6,267 nucleotides of DNA, taken from NCBI GenBank assembly GCA_030666935.1, contig DAOUWX010000110.1, positions 1 to 6,267 on the forward strand. The letters run 5' to 3'. Below the pieces are notes generated by a model. It did no database searches. It saw only the letters and a list, made by a program, of their open reading frames with translations, and was not told where the DNA came from. Positions 5,059 through 6,267 of this stretch are shown piece after piece (position 1 is the stretch's first letter; every line of letters begins with the position of its first letter). This DNA comes from Atribacterota bacterium (GTDB lineage Bacteria; Atribacterota; Phoenicimicrobiia; Phoenicimicrobiales; Phoenicimicrobiaceae). The position numbers were made by a program, and so were the translations under genes.

Positions 5059-6267
5059 TTACATACTCTCCGGAGTTGAAATCCCTAAAATCTTAAGAGT
5101 ATTAAGTAATACTATTCTGGTGCAATCGATTAATATCAAGCGAGCTTTAGTCAATTCTTTATCTTCAGTAATTACCCGGTGTACAGTATAATACTTATGG
5201 AATAAAGAAGCTAAATCATAAAGATAAGTAGTTAAAAGATGTGGTTTCCAGGTTAAAGCGCTCTTTCTAACCATTTCTTTTAAGGAAGATAGTGTTTTAA
5301 TCAATTCAATCTCTTCCTCTTTATCCAATAAGCGGAGATTAACTTCTTTGTTTTTACCAGTTTTTATTCCTTCTAATTCAGCCTTTTTTATTATACTACA
5401 TATCCTTGCGTAAGCATACTGAATATAATATACGGGATTTTCCATAGATTGAGATTTGGCCACATCGAGATCAAATTCAGTATGACTATCGTAACTCCTC
5501 ATTAAAAAAAAGTAACGGGCTACATCTTTGCCTACTTCTCGTATTAAATCTCTTAGAGTAATGAATTCTCCTCCTCGAGTAGACATCCCTACTTCTTTAC
5601 CATCTTTTATTAAAGTTACGAATTGCACAATTAACACATCCAAAAAGTCTTCGGAATAACCTAGAGCCTGTGCAGCTGCTTTCATTCTTTTAATATAACC
5701 ATGGTGGTCAGCACCCCAGATATCAATTACTTTGTCAAATCCCCGTTGATATTTATTTTGATGATAAACAATATCAGAAGCAAAATAAGTGGGAATACTA
5801 TTTTCCCGAATTACCACTCTGTCTTTTTCGTCACCAAATTCAGTAGACTTTAACCAGAGCGCACTTTCTTTTTCATAAAGGAAACCTCTCTGCTTGAGTA
5901 ATTCTATAACCTCTTGAAGTTTATTATCTTTATAAAGTGATCTTTCACTAAACCAAACATCAAATTCTACTCCAAAACCTTTTAAATCTTTTTTAATTCC
6001 TGATAAAATTTTTTCTAAAGTAAATTTTTTAAAAAACTCTTGGGTTTCTTTATTATTTCTTCCTTTATACTTATCTTGAAATTTATCTATAACTTCTTTG
6101 GCTATATCAATAATATATTCACCTTTATAGCCATCAGCGGGAAATTCTTTCTTTTCCCCTAAAAGATTATTGTATCTTACTTGAACTGATTGACCTAATA
6201 TATCTATTTGTTTTCCTTGATCATTGATGTAATATTCTTTTTCTACTTCGTACCCTGCTGCTTTTAG
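5059..6267 (-). CDS. argS: Arginyl-tRNA synthetase (5' end off the window)
   Basis: ArgS charges tRNA-Arg with arginine and is an essential class I synthetase. The frame is open from the right edge to the TAA at 5059, giving 402 residues; about 150-160 N-terminal residues, including the HIGH motif, lie outside. The visible part begins LKAAGYEVEKEYYINDQGKQ, the segment that follows HIGH in this family. Further on are IPTYFASDI (visible residues 158-166), the active-site WGADHHGYIKRM (184-195), the KMSKS-loop equivalent GMSTR (227-231) with GGEFITLRDLI, then MRSYDSHTEFDLD and NPVYYIQYAYAR (277-288). The C-terminal anticodon-binding DALR domain starts about 285 and ends ILGISTPESM, close to the usual PERM ending. 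The GTG at 5817 is internal, not a start: 150 well-conserved codons precede it. It is on the same strand as rapZ, 199 bp upstream of it. Confidence 0.97.
   Translation of the reverse strand, partial: LKAAGYEVEKEYYINDQGKQIDILGQSVQVRYNNLLGEKKEFPADGYKGEYIIDIAKEVIDKFQDKYKGRNNKETQEFFKKFTLEKILSGIKKDLKGFGVEFDVWFSERSLYKDNKLQEVIELLKQRGFLYEKESALWLKSTEFGDEKDRVVIRENSIPTYFASDIVYHQNKYQRGFDKVIDIWGADHHGYIKRMKAAAQALGYSEDFLDVLIVQFVTLIKDGKEVGMSTRGGEFITLRDLIREVGKDVARYFFLMRSYDSHTEFDLDVAKSQSMENPVYYIQYAYARICSIIKKAELEGIKTGKNKEVNLRLLDKEEEIELIKTLSSLKEMVRKSALTWKPHLLTTYLYDLASLFHKYYTVHRVITEDKELTKARLILIDCTRIVLLNTLKILGISTPESM

Noticed and set aside
5059..5817. argS beginning at the GTG at 5817
   Set aside because: The frame stays open for 150 codons upstream with recognisable ArgS sequence (YYINDQGKQ and more), so the GTG is an internal valine codon.

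Overview
The window is very AT-rich bacterial DNA with five protein genes, all on the minus strand, so transcription runs from right to left. In transcription order they are argS (5' end beyond the right edge), rapZ, whiA, a stand-alone UgpC/MsmX-type ABC transporter ATPase, and rpoN (last few codons beyond the left edge). I see no RNA gene, mobile element or CRISPR array. RapZ next to WhiA is a neighbourhood typical of Firmicutes and of some deep-branching lineages such as Thermotogae. WhiA, a sigma-54, strong AAGGAGG-type ribosome sites and heavy use of AT-rich codons suggest a low-GC Firmicutes-like or Atribacterota-like organism. That placement is inference only.

Layout: 1-1464 is rpoN. 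1465-1599 is a spacer with a 10-bp inverted repeat. 1600-2700 is the sugar-importer ATPase. 2701-2972 is a non-coding spacer with a candidate promoter, a 16-bp palindrome and a weak hairpin. 2973-3905 is whiA. 3906-3971 is a short spacer. 3972-4859 is rapZ, starting at TTG. 4860-5058 is a 199-bp spacer largely made of two degenerate short tandem arrays with different unit lengths (8 bp and 7 bp). 5059-6267 is the argS fragment.

The genes cover translation (ArgS), nucleotide-dependent and transcriptional control of envelope metabolism or division (RapZ, WhiA), carbohydrate import (ATPase) and alternative-sigma transcription (RpoN). RapZ and WhiA are probably co-transcribed. The ATPase probably has its own promoter. 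The usual middle gene of the rapZ-yvcK-whiA cluster is missing here. The least ordinary sequence is the argS-rapZ spacer, where the 8-bp and 7-bp arrays lie about 60 bp apart and the second runs up to the rapZ ribosome-binding site. I found no convincing novel protein system; the five genes belong to known families.
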